Below are positions 9,832 through 24,412 of a stretch of 45,478 bases of DNA, one piece after another. This stretch comes from Nymphaea colorata. Taxonomy: Eukaryota > Streptophyta > Magnoliopsida > Nymphaeales > Nymphaeaceae. The DNA is taken from positions 1-45,478 of the forward strand of contig NW_022204768.1 of NCBI RefSeq assembly GCF_008831285.2. The letters run 5' to 3'. The notes beneath the pieces were generated by a model, which was not told where the DNA came from, made no database searches, and saw nothing but the letters and a program-made list of their open reading frames with translations. Made by a program: the position numbers and the translations under genes. Position 1 is the first letter of the stretch; the number at the start of each line of letters is the position of its first letter.

Positions 9832-12163
9832 ATGAATATTGGTCAGCCTTGGCTGTAGACTAACTCGAATAATCATAAATAATAAACCAGCGCTTTAAAG
9901 AGTTACTAAAGCCAAAGATTTCAGCTCTGAGTCGCCATCGTAGACATTACGCTTCGACTAAAACGAATAATAAATCATCTCTAGCAGGTTCTACCAGCTC
10001 TGCCAGCACGGAGATAGGATGAATTACGAAGAGTTTAGACGCGGGTTGGGCCTACTCGGACGTGAAGACTCTTTCATCTGCAGGATCTTCAACCTTATCG
10101 ATAACGATAGCGATGGCTTTATCACAGAATAGAATTATATGGATTATTTGAAGATCATCCTGAAGGGCAACGATCTGAAAAATCACGTTTTGGGTGGCTG
10201 ATTTTGACGTAAGGAAGAGGAGATATTGAGTTCAAAGACTTTATGGAGCTTTTTCAAGAAATATCGGTTGTGTGGAACGCATTGACGGGGTAAATAGTCA
10301 CTCCCAAGCGAAAGTATATCGAAGAGCTTTTCAACACCTTCGATGTGGACCAGGATCAAACCATAACATTTAACGAGTACGCAAATAATCACATAGTTAC
10401 CGTCTTTTCTTCAATTAACATTGCAGTTCTTTGGATGGTTCGAGTATTTCAATAATATGGAAGTGAATGAACAGAGCTCTAAAGCTTAGCTGCAGAAAGT
10501 GAGGATAAATTGAGAAGCAAATTGAAGCTACAGCCTCAGAATAAAATCGGAGATAATGCGTAATAACTGAAATTGGTTATACACGATACGGAAAGACAAA
10601 TATAAAGAAAATTGCTCCAATTGAGTACAGGATTAGCATAGAGTAGCAACTATATTCGGCAAAGACATATGGAAATAAAATAGGCACAAGAAGCTGAGCT
10701 TTCCATTGAGCATCGTTCGATTGAAACATCGACCAACAAATCAGGCAAAACTGGCAATACTGCCGACGATGATTCGCTTTCCCTGAGAAGTCTTTACAAA
10801 TAAACTACACAGACAGCATGAAATCAACATCGATAAACAAGATCCAGAATAGGAAGAAAAAGATAAGAAACTAAAGCAAGTCGCATTTGAATATGGAAGT
10901 TGCAATGAGCTCAAAGGATTCCTTTAAAGTACGTATAGAATGATGGAACTTTGCCAAAATTATCGGAATTATACTCAAAGACAGAAGAAGTTTAGCCCCA
11001 CTAAACTGAAGCAAATGTAAGCAAAATTGAAACTTTTCGATATTGACGACGATAAAAAAGCCAAAAATAGCAAACGGGCAAGCAGAAGATGACAGTATAC
11101 TTTGGCCATTAAAATTGGAACCTCGTGCTTAATATAATGGTGGGATTGCGACAAAGCATCAAGGCACTGTATCAACTCAATTCAAATTTTTAGGTAAAGG
11201 ACAGCCATTTTAATGAACAGCATGAATTTTTCTTGGGAAATAAGGCATACCTTTCAGGCAAAGGCCCATAGGCATTAAAAAGCATGTAAAATTTTTTATT
11301 CATATAAATGGCACCAGTAATCTTCTAAAAATTGCGAAATCTCTATGGGATTTCAAACAACGATTACCAACGCTCAGTTGGACCTTAGTATCTGTTGAAT
11401 CAACTCTTGACAGGGGATCTCACAGCTCTAAACTAAAAATGTCAACGGGAAAATCAGGATCGTTTTTTTACCTAACGACTGATAACAAAGTCTTCCTGAA
11501 GACTATACCAAAGCATTAGTTTATCTTTTTCACTAAAATCCTGAAAATTACTATGAGCATATGACCAGCAACACAACAGTTTAATTGTTCGCATATACGG
11601 TCTCTATAAGCTGAAAGTCTACGTGAAAAACAGAAAATAAACACAATTTACTTCATAGCTATGGAAAACATCTTTCACCATCTCAAAAAAGAGGAAGGAG
11701 TTATTGTAGAGGAAATTTATGATTTAAAGGGAAGTCTATACGGAAGGACAGGTTCCGATGGCAAATAACTCAAGGACCAAGATTGGGTATAAAGAAAGAA
11801 AAAGATATTATTGCAGGCATAGGTTGCACAAGTCTTTAAGGAGCAAATCAAGGCCGAAGCCGATTCTTCAAAAAGAACAATATCAATGACTATTCTCTTA
11901 TGGTCGCCTTCGTGAAGTACAATCCCAACGAAACACCTTTAGCCAACGGAAATATATTCAAATCTTTGAGAGGAGGAGTCAAGAGTTCAGTCCCTGGCAT
12001 GATGATGGTCCTTACCATCATCGATATCTTGACAGTGTTTGAGACTAGGAAGAATTTGGAATACATATTCAAGAGCACGTTTTTGAGTAAGGACGTTTCT
12101 TGCATTCCACCGTCAGATTACTGTCATCGATTTCGGTAATTCATCAATAACTCAATTTAATGA
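9832..12163 (+). CDS. Phosphatidylinositol phosphate kinase with N-terminal EF-hand domain
   Basis: The N-terminal part is a neuronal-calcium-sensor-like EF-hand module: NLIDNDSDGFITEQNY and TFDVDQDQTITFNEY are full EF-hand loops, and FGWFEYFNN closes the module. A Gln- and Ser-rich linker follows. The C-terminal part is a PIPK catalytic domain: GKSGSFF and FLKTI, DLKGSLYGRTG, NNINDYSLMV, and IIDILTVFETRKNLEYIFK near the activation region. It should make PI(4,5)P2 or a related lipid at membranes. Secure introns are 10194-10213, 10396-10426, 10499-10517 and 10643-10664 (20, 31, 19 and 22 nt). A T is apparently missing at 11864-11865, just before the NNIND motif. The gene sits 145 bp upstream of VPS13. 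Confidence 0.88.
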
Positions 12164-12308
12164 TTATCTGCATTTTTATCATCTATTTACATCATTCAAA
12201 AACTTAACAGCAACGGTCAGGATTGATCATGGGACTTGCATTCATTTTCGTGCATTTTTTTCTCCTAAAGGATCGTTTTTTCAATGAAGATATATTATAT
12301 TATTACCT

Positions 12309-15300
12309 ATGTTCGAAGCTTTGGTGTAGAGGCTACTCAACAACATACTAGGATAGTATATTGAAAATTTCAGTGCAGAGAACCTAAAGATCGGTATATG
12401 GTCGGGATAAGTCATCCTCAAAAATGTTATCCTGAAGAAAAGCATCATCAAGAAATTGAATCTCCCACTGAAGATAAAGTATAGTCGGCTCGGATGCCTC
12501 AAAATGAGCATCCCTTGGAAAAGTCTCACCTCCAGCAAGATAGAAGTGGTCCTCGAGGGCCTTGAGATTGTGGTCGCTGAACTGCCTACCACTTGTGGGA
12601 ATGCAAAAACACCAAAATCATCGAAAAGAGAAAGAAGGAAATCGAGAGCTTCTGCGAGTCGGTGCTCAATGATTTCGCGAAGAAAAATTAAAAGGCAAAG
12701 GACAATAACGAATAAGGGTATTTTTCGAAACTGGTCATGAAGATCATCGATAACCTCCAAGTCACAATCAAGGATATACATATCCGGTATGAAGACGACC
12801 TCGCTAAGAGCGAAAAAAGGTATAATTTTTATAACTTAGCTATTCGTTTGGTGTGACTCTCGAATAATTTAAGCTTTATACCGTAAATAACAAAGGAGAG
12901 CCTGAGTATATCGATCGAAGCAAACCAGAATATGCTAACTAGCCTTTGAGAAAAAAGCTGGAACTATACAATATCGGAATATATTGGAACTAAAAATCTG
13001 AAATATACAATGAAGCAAATTATGAAGAAAAAATGAGAAGTACGATCGCCAAGAGAGGACAAACAACTTACAGCCATAACTATGTTATTTTGATGAGCTC
13101 ACAGGCTCAACTTTTACAACGCTAGCCTGGGAAGCAGTTCGTGTAGCCATAGATAAACCTCCAAATCGAGCTTTAGAATCTAAAGCTTTAAATAACGAAC
13201 ACACAGCTTCAACAGATCATCGTTTTGGGATAAAGACTTCAAAAGTATACGAAGAAGGTTCGAGATGATAACAAGCAAAAATTAACCAAAGAAGAGATCA
13301 TAAGCAATAAAGAATTTTTCATTAAAATCTTTCCAGATTATTATAACGGCTGGGGAAAAGGATTGAATAAGGCTGATATGGAGCGAATATAGGAAATCTT
13401 ATAAAAAATGTAAGTCTAAAGTTTCACAAAAGATATGAAAGAATACCTTCAAGCCAAATAAAAAGAAAGGATAATCAAATAGAAGAAAGAAAAGAACAAA
13501 GGATGGTGGTTTGGCAAACCAAAATAGTTGACTGCACAATAATTGGCATAAATATAGAATTACCTAAACGACAATTTCGGACAAGAAGTGAAAATAGTCA
13601 AAAGACCACCATAATATCACTACATACGGATTGGCTTCAGTCTAAAAAAGTTATAAGTTGTCATTGCCAACAATCTAGCCATCTTCAAGGAAGGCATCTA
13701 GGCCAGATTCGATGATCTCGCCATCAATTTTGCACTTAGGGATGGAGGATATGGTCTTAATTTCACCGTGGAAGACATAGCCATCAACATGTTCAAACAA
13801 GTAGGAGTCTAGCCTAAAGAATATAAAGCAGTGCTTTTCAAACTTTATCAAAGAACAAGCAAATAAAGCAATTCTTATCTTTCCATGTCAGTGATTGGAA
13901 ATCCTCTTGACAAAAAGCATCTCAATACTGATATAAAGCTCGTAACATCAGAGCTAATGGTTGTATTTGATCCAAAAATCATATCAATTGCGTTGTAATT
14001 TGCTGATCTGAAAGTCAGCAAAGAGAACAAAGAGGCAGCTATGTAAAAATTTGGAGAAATCAAGGAAAAAACTGAAGCAGTTGTTAATGAAACCATTGAT
14101 AAACCTTCAAAGGCTCAGATAGGAGTGGATGTCACCATCAGCTGCATACAATAGCAGTTCCTTTTTCTCCTAAGCGTCCTAATGGCAGTTGCTGGAGCTT
14201 AAATTTAGGATCTATCCACTTCACAACAGACTAGTAGACTCTTCTCAGAGTATAAGCTACATAAAATCTGCCATTAGATGTCTTCAATCTTTAGCTGACA
14301 GAATTTTCCTTCAAGCATTATCCGAACATCGAGAATTTGAAGCAAGTTTAACGATTAAATCAAGTGAAGAAACAGCAAATAATGCACTGATTTAGCATTT
14401 GGACTTCAGATTACGAGTATAAGCCTTTAGTAAGGCAACAGACACAAGAGCAAAGATAAGGATATAAGCAATCATTCCAACTTTATCAGTGAATCTCAAC
14501 GAATTCACATATAAAAACTTGCTAAAATCGGTGATGCATTCCAGCAAGAGCAAAAGATAGCAGAATAGAGGATGACAGCAAGGATTGATGAGAAGAAATA
14601 GATCCAAAAGAAAGCAAACAAGATTGGTTTTGTCTATATCAAGGATTCAATAACTAAAATTTGGAAAAAATATGTTGCAATTATGACAGAAAACTATATC
14701 TATCTTTACCTCAACAAGAATGATAAGGATTATTATGCCTATTATTACACCAAAGGTGCAAGATTGGAAAAATATCCATAGCCTTTGGACAAGGAAAAGC
14801 CTTTCCACTTTAGAATCAAAAATAAAGTCAATTAAGTCGTGTTTGGCTTTGACAAAGAAGAGCAAGTTGATGATTGGATCAACAAGATCAACGAAATGAC
14901 AAAAAACAAGATTCGTGAGCCAAGTTGTCAACATCACTGCTTTGAATGCCTTATCGGCATCATGAGCTTGGTGGCTTAACAAAAGAAACATGACCAACTA
15001 AATTTGTTCGTTAATGCCGAGATATAAACGATTAATATCAAGGTCTTCACGACTGAATCACTTGATGATAAGGTTGTTAAGCTCAAATTCTCAAAGCTAT
15101 CATCAAAGATATTTTTGCATGAATCCAAGAAGATAATTGAGCTAAAGCTATTCGGCCTTGAGCTTCAGGATACTATCTAGCACTACAAGAACAAAGATTT
15201 GATATACTTTTTGCAAACAAAACACAATAAACTTCCTAACATTGATCAATATCTCAGTTTAACAATTGAACAAAGACCATCCAAAGTATGATCACACCGA

Positions 15301-18300
15301 TTCTTCAATAGGCGTTAGCTTTGGAACGTTAGTCTGCAACTATAAATGCTAAACCGTAAAGACACTTATGGCTTTCTTCATTCCTCCCTCATAAGGAAGT
15401 CAATAAGATATACCTGCTCCACTTTAAGCTGACCCTTCTTCCTCTATCAATATAAGCGGTGTCTTGTAACCAGTAGCCGATTATGAGAATTATTCATTGA
15501 AGCTTAACGTTAAAATAGAGGAAATATCTGTCATTCTTGTCAACCAAAAGATAAAAACGATATTGGGAAGAATAGGCATCACGAAACTCGATCTTTACAT
15601 GGGAATTTCCCAAAAAAGAATGGCATTGATTGGAAGCTTGAAAGATCTTTACTTTATCGATACAACATCTTTTCCACAGACCATCTACAAAGAACAATAA
15701 TTTTACAAAAATTAACGTTATATCCTTACAGCAAATATTGGATAAGATAAGAACATGCTGGACTTTAACATATAAATCCTAAAGCAGTAGACAAAGCATC
15801 AAAAGAAAATGTTTATTGATCTAAAATTGGCAAATCTAACAACTTACTATGTCCAACAGCCTGTTCTCAGATTGATCACCTATCTTAACACTCAAATGCT
15901 TCCATCTTTTGAGACTGGCCCAAAATAATAGAAGAAAATATAGCTAAAAGACACTAAGCCTGAGCCATCACCCATGGATCTTCGCATTGAACTCACAAAT
16001 ATCAGTGTTTTTGTCGAAACTTAATACATTCCTCACGATAGAGAAAGACAGGAATATATGCAACTCAACATCTAAAGGATAACAGTTAACAATGACTCCA
16101 TCTATAGAAGCTACTTAAGATAATAGATAAACAGGCCTATAGTTTTAGTCTAAAATTACCTTGTCAATCTATACGCCATGAGCATCTCAGTTCATTACTT
16201 TGACATCAAATAAAGAGAACATAAATACAAGTTGACCAACAATCTCGATTTGTCAGTATCGACTGACCTTATTGCCAACCCATTATATTACAAAAAGGAA
16301 CTGCCTTAAAAATTTGATAATGGATTACGAGTTGAATGCAAGATGAAACCTTTCTTCATGAGGATGAACCATGACGATTATAACTTCATCATGAAGTGTT
16401 TGAATTGGGGAATCACGCATAATGACGGTTTGGATGATGTCCTCTTTGATATCCCTGTGAATGAAGTAAAAGTAGATGAGAAAAATCAACCATAAAAAGA
16501 TCCATTCTACCTAAAAGTACAGATGGATTGCATTTCCCTCTTTGTCACAGATCAAAATTACCCAATTGCCTTCCTTTTGCTCGATAATATGAGTTACTCG
16601 CTTGCCATCATTGATGATACTCTCAAGATGGACCTGTAAATGAAAAATCTTTATGGAACATCTATATAGCAAAACAAAGAAGAGAAAACCTTGACCGAAA
16701 CTGGAATTTTCAATTCTCTGGGATACAAATCAAAGCATAAAATGGAGGTTTAGGCGACCTTTAATCCTACTTATAAGTCTTCGACAGAAGAGGAAAGGTC
16801 TCTCAGATCTAAAAACCCAACATTTTGAGTTGCATCATCACCATATCCCCAACATCATTGGACATACAGGTAGTAATGGATGAACTTTTGATCGATGTTG
16901 ATGTCAGATTGCTCATGATCTTATCGACGCTTGCCAATACCGATGAAAAATATATCAAAGGGCCATAACCTATCAAGAAATTGATGAATCACGTAGTCGT
17001 AGAACAGTAGAATGGCAAAGCTCCTCCTCCGAAGAAGCTTTCATTATTGTTTACACTATAAAAATTGGTAGGTAGTGTTTCAGACTCAAAAAATAGAAAT
17101 TGTCTTAATATAAGGCGGAATTTCATTCACCATGCTAAACTACGGGGAAAAGACCATATAATAGATAGATAGATCTCATTTAGAAAGCAAATCGTAGACG
17201 GTATCAGCCATTCCTCAATGACAGCTGCTCTCAGAATTTCACTATATATTTTAGCAAGATAAAAGAAGAGAAGATTATAGCTAAAAGATAATTTTTACGT
17301 CCGATTAATATCAGCTTTGATTTGTCTAAGACCTATAGGAAACAAGACTAACTTTATCTGCTTTCAACTGACATTTCTTTCAGAATCAAGAAATCATCCT
17401 TTCAGCAACCTTCAAAGACCTGTTGAATGTAAACAAGATACTCCAAGACAACTTGAAAGTTCTCGATGAGTTCAAAACATAAGCCAAATAAGAAGTTAAA
17501 CCGGTTTAGATACAAGATCTTGGTCAGGAGCTAAAGAAGTTATAATAAAAAATTGTGAAGGAAATACAACCAAAGATGAAGATAATCGGAAGTATCGCGC
17601 CAATCCAGATATAAATCATCAATGATTGCGACAATAACTTCATGCCAGTTCTCAGGCTTCTCATCCTTTAGACATAGCCAGCCATGACTCAAAATATATT
17701 AAAAACATAGGTCTTCATTGTTCCGATCATCAGTCTCTACTTCTTCAATCCGAGATCATCAAGATAATAACCGATCATCTAGCCATTCAAAGCCTTCATC
17801 AACTATACTGCAATCACGATCAACAAAGAATCAAGCTCATCCTTAAGTATAAAAACAAATAACATTGCATAAGATAACTCCTCATTGAGGATCAATGTAT
17901 CGACTCAACTTTTGCTACGATCATGGCCACAAAGGATATCATTCTCGCCGAAAAAGAAAATACTGAAAGGAATATATAAACCAAAGAAATATAAATATCT
18001 CCTTTCATCTTTTACAATGTCACTAATGAGAAGATATATCTCATGCGAAAAGATAATGAATATGAATTAAATCCTTGTTCAAAGGCCCTATACGCTTAAA
18101 TAGCGATAAGATAGTCTTTAGATTGCGAAACTAAACATATAAATTCAGCTTGGAGCATTATGGTGTATTGAAATTCCTGATTCAAACTATTTCATCAAGT
18201 TTGACACATAAAAATTGAACAGAGTTATCAAGTTTTTACCATCTCTTATCATCAAAAATAGATTACACCAAGCTATATATATCAAGAGGTTTGGAAATGT

Positions 18301-21300
18301 TTCGGAAATACCTAAAAAAATTGAACAAAATTAACCTGTCCCTCTTGATAATGTTGACGCCTTTGCAGTATCACTTAATGGAAACTCATACACATAAAAA
18401 ATTCAAACAAAAGCATTGAAATTGACAGGATTCCTCTTGGCATAAAAGAAAAACTTTGTCATTCTTTTGAAATATAAATAAAGAGCAGACAGATTTACCT
18501 TTGTAAACCTTCTTCCTCCAATGATCATCTACAATTGTCTTCCCAAAAACTTGAATCTCCAATTCATCCAAAAAGCAAAGACAAAATCAACAGTGACTAT
18601 CCATGCTCAGCAATCATACTCTGTCTTTACAAGTGATGACATTAGTCAATTCGAACTAAAGGCTCATATTAGCGGTTATATATGGAGTAAAAAATTCAAA
18701 TACCATCCAGATCATGATACCAATGAATCACAACTTATCATTGAGGATGAAGATAACTTTAAGACAGCTTTGAATTACATTTACAAGAAGAATAAAAATA
18801 CCAATCAATACATCCTTATGATTTACTGTAAGAAGATAATTGTGAATGAATTCTATGATAAATTGCTTGTATATGGGAATTTTGATCTTGATGAGAAGGA
18901 AAGACGACCAGACAGGTATCAATTACTTGGAGGACAATTGAAAGATGATGCTGATTTTGATGATAAAATCATTCTTGTTGGTGAAGAAGTCGGAAATAAG
19001 ATTAGAGTCTGTGGCTCAAATTCTATCATCGACTTTGCCACGCCCATCATGATCGGTGGTATCGGTTCATCACAATCAAGAATAGTTGTTGATCGATAGT
19101 ATGAAGGCAAAAGCAAAGCTTATTTACAGTTATAGGCGTGGAGATAACTCCGATAAAAATGATGAAATAATGTGACATTTTCTCTAAGAAAATCATCCTC
19201 AAGAGCAAAAGCATCATTATCAACCTTACCAAGAGGGATATTACCATAGCTGAAGAACTTACTAAGCATTATAAATTCGTCTGCTAGGCCGGTTGCAAGA
19301 AAACATTGTATTTGGCCTACCAGAGGTGCCAGGAAAACCATATAAATACATCGTCAGTTGTAATGGTCTTAAGCCAAGCAAATTGCTGCATCTACCTCAC
19401 AAGGAACAAGCTATTTAAGCTGGAAAGTTAGACTGAGCTTGATAAAAAAGGAAGAAAAACACAATACTTTTTCAAGATATTTGTTCAAGAAGTGAAATCC
19501 TACATCTTTTATTAAATCAGCGAAATCACAAGATAAGAGCTTCCGTATTAACTTGTAGTGAAATCTCGATCGATAATTGCCAGGATTCCAGGTCTGGATC
19601 TCGTCGCAACAAGAGGATAGGAATGCAAATTCTTCAATTAATCATAGGAAGAAAAGCATTTGGTCTAAATCGTGATAAATCATGATGAATCTAAAGAAGA
19701 AATGAAGATGATGGTATGTCCAGATGATCTAAAATTCAAACAGAAAGAACTTATCAGCGTGCAAAGAGGTGGATTAATTGGAAGTGCAGTCATTGTTGTT
19801 TATGTCACTGTCAAAGATAAGCAAAAAGTGATTGTTGTTGACGAGCAAGCCAGAGTTGAAGAGGAAAAATAAATATAACAAAGTTCTTTGATTGTATAAT
19901 TGAATGAAGTCATCATCTCCATCAATCAAAATTCTGAAACAATCGAAGCGCCTTAGAATCCATGGTCATCACTTTCAAAAGAATGTTTTTCATCAAATAC
20001 GAAACAGACAAGAAAGTTCAATACCAAGCCAAGCTAGGATTCTTCCAATAGATCAAGCTTATCCTTTCCTCATCTCTAGTCCTGTATATTGACTCCTCAC
20101 AAATATGAATAATTCACAAGAGCCGAAGATCCAAAGTCAATATTCAACTTCACGATTGTCTTCAGCAAATAATTCGTCAAGAATACCTTCATCACCGAAA
20201 TATCGGTTGATATGGATGACATCGTCGCTACTTTCTCAGCTGATTTCATAAACTTGTCAACGTTGATTGCCACTTAGTTTGGAGAGGTGATTAATTTCAA
20301 AGAAAATACTTACTTGGTTGATAAAAAGACCGAAAAATGGAAAGACTTGGAAATCCCTCCCGAAGGTAATAAGGTCTTTGTAAAATCTATCAAAATTGCT
20401 CCATTTGTGATCGATCTATCCGCTGAACTCAACATCAAGAAGCTGAATCTCCAAAACTAACTCCTTAAGACCCTAATGTCAACAATCGGAATCGTGATGT
20501 CCAACATCGATGCCCCAATAAACATGACAGGCATTGAGATCAACGACTGCATTGATACTTTCGACAGCATCACTAATCAGTTGGTTGCTCATTATAAAAC
20601 CACTTGCGTTAATCAGTTCTACAAGCTCTTCGGAAGCTTGAACATCATCGGCAATCCTTTGGGCCTCTTTAGAAACATATCCACAGGAGTCAAGGATTTA
20701 AAGGATAAACCGGCGCAGGGATTTGTGAATGGACCAGCAAATTCGGCATTGGTATTGTTCAAGGAACAGGCTCCTTGTTGGCTCACTCTGTAGGCGGTGC
20801 CTTTAATTCCATATCAAAAGTAACCGGAACTTTCTCAACTGGTCTTGCCACTCTTGCATTCGATAAAGATTTCGAAGAACATAGAGAAAAGTAGAAGATG
20901 AAGAAGCCTCAAAACGTGATACAAGGCTTATCAAAAGGAGGAAAGCAATTTTATATGGTTTTAAGTAAGGTTTTACAGGAATTTTCACACAACCTTATGA
21001 AAATGCCAAGAAATAAGGAGCATTAGGCTTCATGAAGGGTGCAGCAAAGGGATTAGCTGGCTTGGTGGTGAAGCCGGTTACAGGAATCATCGATTTCGCA
21101 TCTAAGACAACTGAAGGCTTGAAGAATAATGCGCTTATGTTCGAGGACAAAGCTAACGAGACGCGAATGAGGAATCCGAGAGTTTTTTACACTGAATGCT
21201 ACATCCTTAAGGATTATTCCCAAAGAGACAGTCAGTTATATGCCATCATGAGAAAAATGGAAAACGAATAAAAGTTCCATAATCCCATCTTTATTGAAGC

Positions 21301-21595
21301 ATTTGAGACAGCTCACGAGAACGAGTTTTTGGTGATTCTTCAGACGAACATCGTCAACATCGACGTGAAGAGCAGACAGATAAAATGGATCATTGATTAT
21401 TCAGTTTTAGAGCTCTAGGATAATAAGTAGAAAAAGATGCTCTTTTTCAAGAGGAAAGCAAAATCGTCGAACTTCTTTAATGTATGCTGTAGCTCTATTA
21501 AGGTTGACTATGAGGTGGAAATATAGTCCGATTAGGCCAGGGAAAACATCATAGAGATCATTCACTCTTTGACCAATTAGAGAAATTACCATTGA
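12309..21595 (+). CDS. VPS13: VPS13-family bridge-like lipid transfer protein
   Basis: About 9.3 kb, roughly 3,000 aa. The chorein N-terminus is unmistakable: [17 protein letters not shown], then [19 protein letters not shown], and [19 protein letters not shown]. In-frame TAG and TAA codons fall where VPS13 has polar residues. The C-terminal region (about 20480-21270) matches the conserved VPS13 end: a glycine-rich amphipathic segment ([20 protein letters not shown]) and a final PH-like domain ([18 protein letters not shown]), which target membrane contact sites. The middle (about 13-20 kb) is the beta-rich transfer groove and VAB region. One clear -1 step lies at 12589-12590, just before a conserved WEC. 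Other steps and mini-introns occur and were not all mapped. It takes up a fifth of the chromosome. Confidence 0.93.
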
Positions 21596-21811
21596 TCTAT
21601 ATAAACTCTCAATGATTATTATTATTATCCGACGGAAATATATACGAAATTGTGAATAAGATTATAACGGAAATAATAAAAACGCAATTTTTTCGAAGCT
21701 TTTTGTGCAATTTTAATAATCAATAAATTATATTGTAATCAACAAATAAAAAATGGTGTTTTTTGGTGAGGTTTTAAGGAAAAAATATTTATTTATATTC
21801 TTAAATGATCA

Positions 21812-22159
21812 TCAGCCTCCATTCGAAAGCAGGAGCATCTTTTTTTTCTCAATATTTAAAGATAAGTATGGCCTTGTTTGCAATATACAAGAAAAGAAAA
21901 TGGCGGTTGATATAGGTAACCGCGCTCCCAAATCCCTTTCCGACGATACAATGCCAAGCAGGTTCGAAAGTTTTATCCATGAAGATTTTGATTCCTTGAT
22001 CATAACTTTAGTACTTTTGGCTATCTCGTCATGCGAGAGCTCGAGGTCTTCCGTGTTGTTTATAAAAAGATCGACGATGAAGTTCAAGGCCTGCTACTTC
22101 ATTAAGTTATACATGTCCTATTGCTCAATCTCTATACCTGCTAAATTGGCTCCGTCCAT
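21812..22159 (-). CDS. Small hypothetical protein
   Basis: An uninterrupted 115-aa frame starts with ATG at 22157-22159 and has TAG read twice as Gln near the N-terminus. The first half is strongly helical (IEIEQQDMYNLMKQQALNF). The middle is rich in Ser and Lys, with KSSWIKLSNLLG, and the C-terminus is basic. No transmembrane segment or known motif was seen. It is convergent with VPS13 (216 bp apart) and tandem with the Aurora kinase. I prefer this strand over the antisense open frame because it has a plausible start and polar helical composition. Confidence 0.5.
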
Positions 22160-22334
22160 AGCTTCTTTTTGAATCAGATTAAAAAATAGCAAATTACAAT
22201 ATTTGTAATTGTGATATGGATAATATTACGAAGGAAAAAATCAACCTTTTTAGTGTATCTTCGTCGTGTGAAAGTTCAAAATTAATTTTATTCTTTCTTT
22301 TGTGATATTTTTTGATTTATATCTTTGAAAATAA

Positions 22335-24112
22335 TCATAAATCTTCCACACTTTTAAGGTAAGGATGCTTGAGGGCATCAGAAGCCTTCATCCTTTCGTT
22401 GGGATCCTTCCTGATCAACTTCTCAATGAAGTCAATGGCCTGTGGCGACATGGTTTCAGGGTAGACAATGTTTTCTGTTTCAACATTCAGTATCTTTTTC
22501 ATGGTTTCCTTGCGACTCAAGTGATAAAACGGAGCCTTTCCCGTCAAAAGTTCATAAGTAAGCACTCCAAGGCACCACAGATCACGCTCATATCATACTC
22601 TTTTCCCTATAAATCTAAGGTGCAGCATAGTCGAAAGTACCGCAGTAGGTTTTCCTTCGCTAGTTACACAAAGTTGCCCAACCGAAATCGCAAAGCTTGT
22701 AGACATTCTAAATAAGAGCATGTGTACATTAGAGATGACAATATTTTCGGGCTTGATATCCCTGTGGGCAATGTCATGATCGTGGAGGTACTAAACCGCT
22801 TCAGCCATCTGCTTGATGATCACCGCTGATTATTTTTCAGACAGGATCTTATTCTTCTTGAGCTGGGCGTACAAAGTCCCTTGCTACATGTACTCCAAGA
22901 CTATGTAGAGGTGCGTAGCATCGTCGAAGAAGCCGTACATGGTCAGGATGTTTTTGTGGTTGAGGCAACTCTGAAGCCGAATCTCAAGAGTGAGCTGCTC
23001 GATCATGTAGTGGGACTTTATCATTGCCTTTGGTATCTTTTTCAGTGCAATCATAAAGCCACTCTTCTTGTGACGTGCAATCATGACAAGGCCAAACTTT
23101 CCCTCTCCTAAATTTTTGCCAATGTTGAAATCCTACATCACTATCTTTCCGTTTTTCTTTTTGAGGTCAGGAGCATCGATGAACTTGTTTGGAGGGGACC
23201 GTGAATCCGAGTTATCTGTGGAGGTGGGTGATCCTACCTTTTTGAATCTTTCCTAGTATGTATACTTGGGTAGCTTTGGAGTATAGCATTCCTGCACGTT
23301 GTCTTCCCGTTCTCTCACCTTTTTGCGGAATACGGACTCCTAGAGTTCGGGAGAATAGGAGTTGTATGCTGTATTTTGGGAAAATTTTCTCTAGATTGGA
23401 GGTTTTGTTTTAAGCTACCTTATCTCTTCGTCTTCCTTATTGTTGGTACTGGCAATTTTCTTGAGGATTTGGATCTGCTCAGCGATCTTGGAAGTCTTAT
23501 CGCTTTCCGGTACGCCTCTGTAAGCCTCCTCTCTCTCCATTTGGTGCTGCTTTCTTTCCAGTCGTGTAATTTATCCTCATTTTTTCTGGACTAATTTATT
23601 TTTTTTCCTTGGTATTTTTGATCATAAAAGGCATGGAGCGATTTGCTCTCAGTCAAGTTTGGGTTGCTGACTTTACTATATCCCAAAGATCCAGGGAATT
23701 AATTTTTGGGATAAAAGTCATGAGTTGATTGGTATTCATGTCCTGCAAAACTTTATGAAAACATTTTTTAACTTCTTTGCTTGAATGTCGGTTTGGTATT
23801 AAGGGTCTGTCTGAGTATATTGGGTGACTTTTGAATTTTATCTTTGTCTTATTAATGTGTCCAACCGTCAAAGTCAGATGTTTTATACGTGAGAGTTTGT
23901 CTCAGGTTTGAGTATTCGTGTGGCAACCTTTTGACCTGATCCAGATTCGTAGAAGAAAGTGATTGGTAACCGCCGTGTTTGGGAAATTCCTTCGGCTTAT
24001 TGTTGGGCTCATAGACTGCGAACTTGTTGGGACTTTTTTTGAAGTTGATTGATGTCTAGAGGGCATCGGTTTTGCTCGAGGTCGGTGAGAAAATTGAGAA
24101 TTTCTCCTTCAT
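22335..24112 (-). CDS. Aurora-family protein kinase
   Basis: About 280 N-terminal residues are disordered, rich in Ser, Lys and Gln. The kinase domain then runs NLGEGKFGLVMIARHK, ALKKI, MYGFFDD and LEYM in the hinge, HRDIKPENI, and CDFGWATLCNQRRKTYCGT. The DFGW and R-R-K-T-Y-C-G-T activation loop is the Aurora hallmark. The C-lobe includes LWCLGVLTYELLTGKAPF and DPNERMKASDALKHPYL. A 20-nt intron lies at 22708-22727, between the catalytic loop and DFG. Small -1 steps occur near 22605-22625. Auroras act in mitosis, cytokinesis and cilium disassembly. The start at 24112 is the first Met of the long disordered N-terminus, so an internal Met is possible. Confidence 0.88.
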
Positions 24113-24412
24113 TGCTTTATTTTGATAATAAAATGATTATACATCTGCCAACTTCATCAAGCAAAAAATGATATTAATAGGCAATTAAAATAGTCAATAA
24201 GCACATCAAAATTGAAAATTGGATTATTTTGACTGATTTATTGGCAAAATAGTTTTTACATTCTTTCAAACATTGAAAAATACTAGATCCAGTAAAAAGA
24301 TATGATTTTTTGGCGCTGACGATACTCTTAAAATATTTTTTCCAGCAGCTATCAAAAGGATATTAGATTGCCTTTTGAAATAATCATTCATGTTATTTTT
24401 TAATCAAGCGTT
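24113..24412. other. Intergenic region upstream of the Aurora gene
   Basis: 300 bp of AT-rich sequence between the Aurora start and the stop of a small minus-strand gene. No convincing coding frame or RNA gene was seen. It presumably holds the Aurora promoter. Confidence 0.5.

Noticed and set aside
21753-22172. 139-codon plus-strand open frame
   Set aside because: The opposite strand holds a continuous polar helical frame with a good start; the plus-strand version is rich in Phe and Ser, like an antisense shadow.
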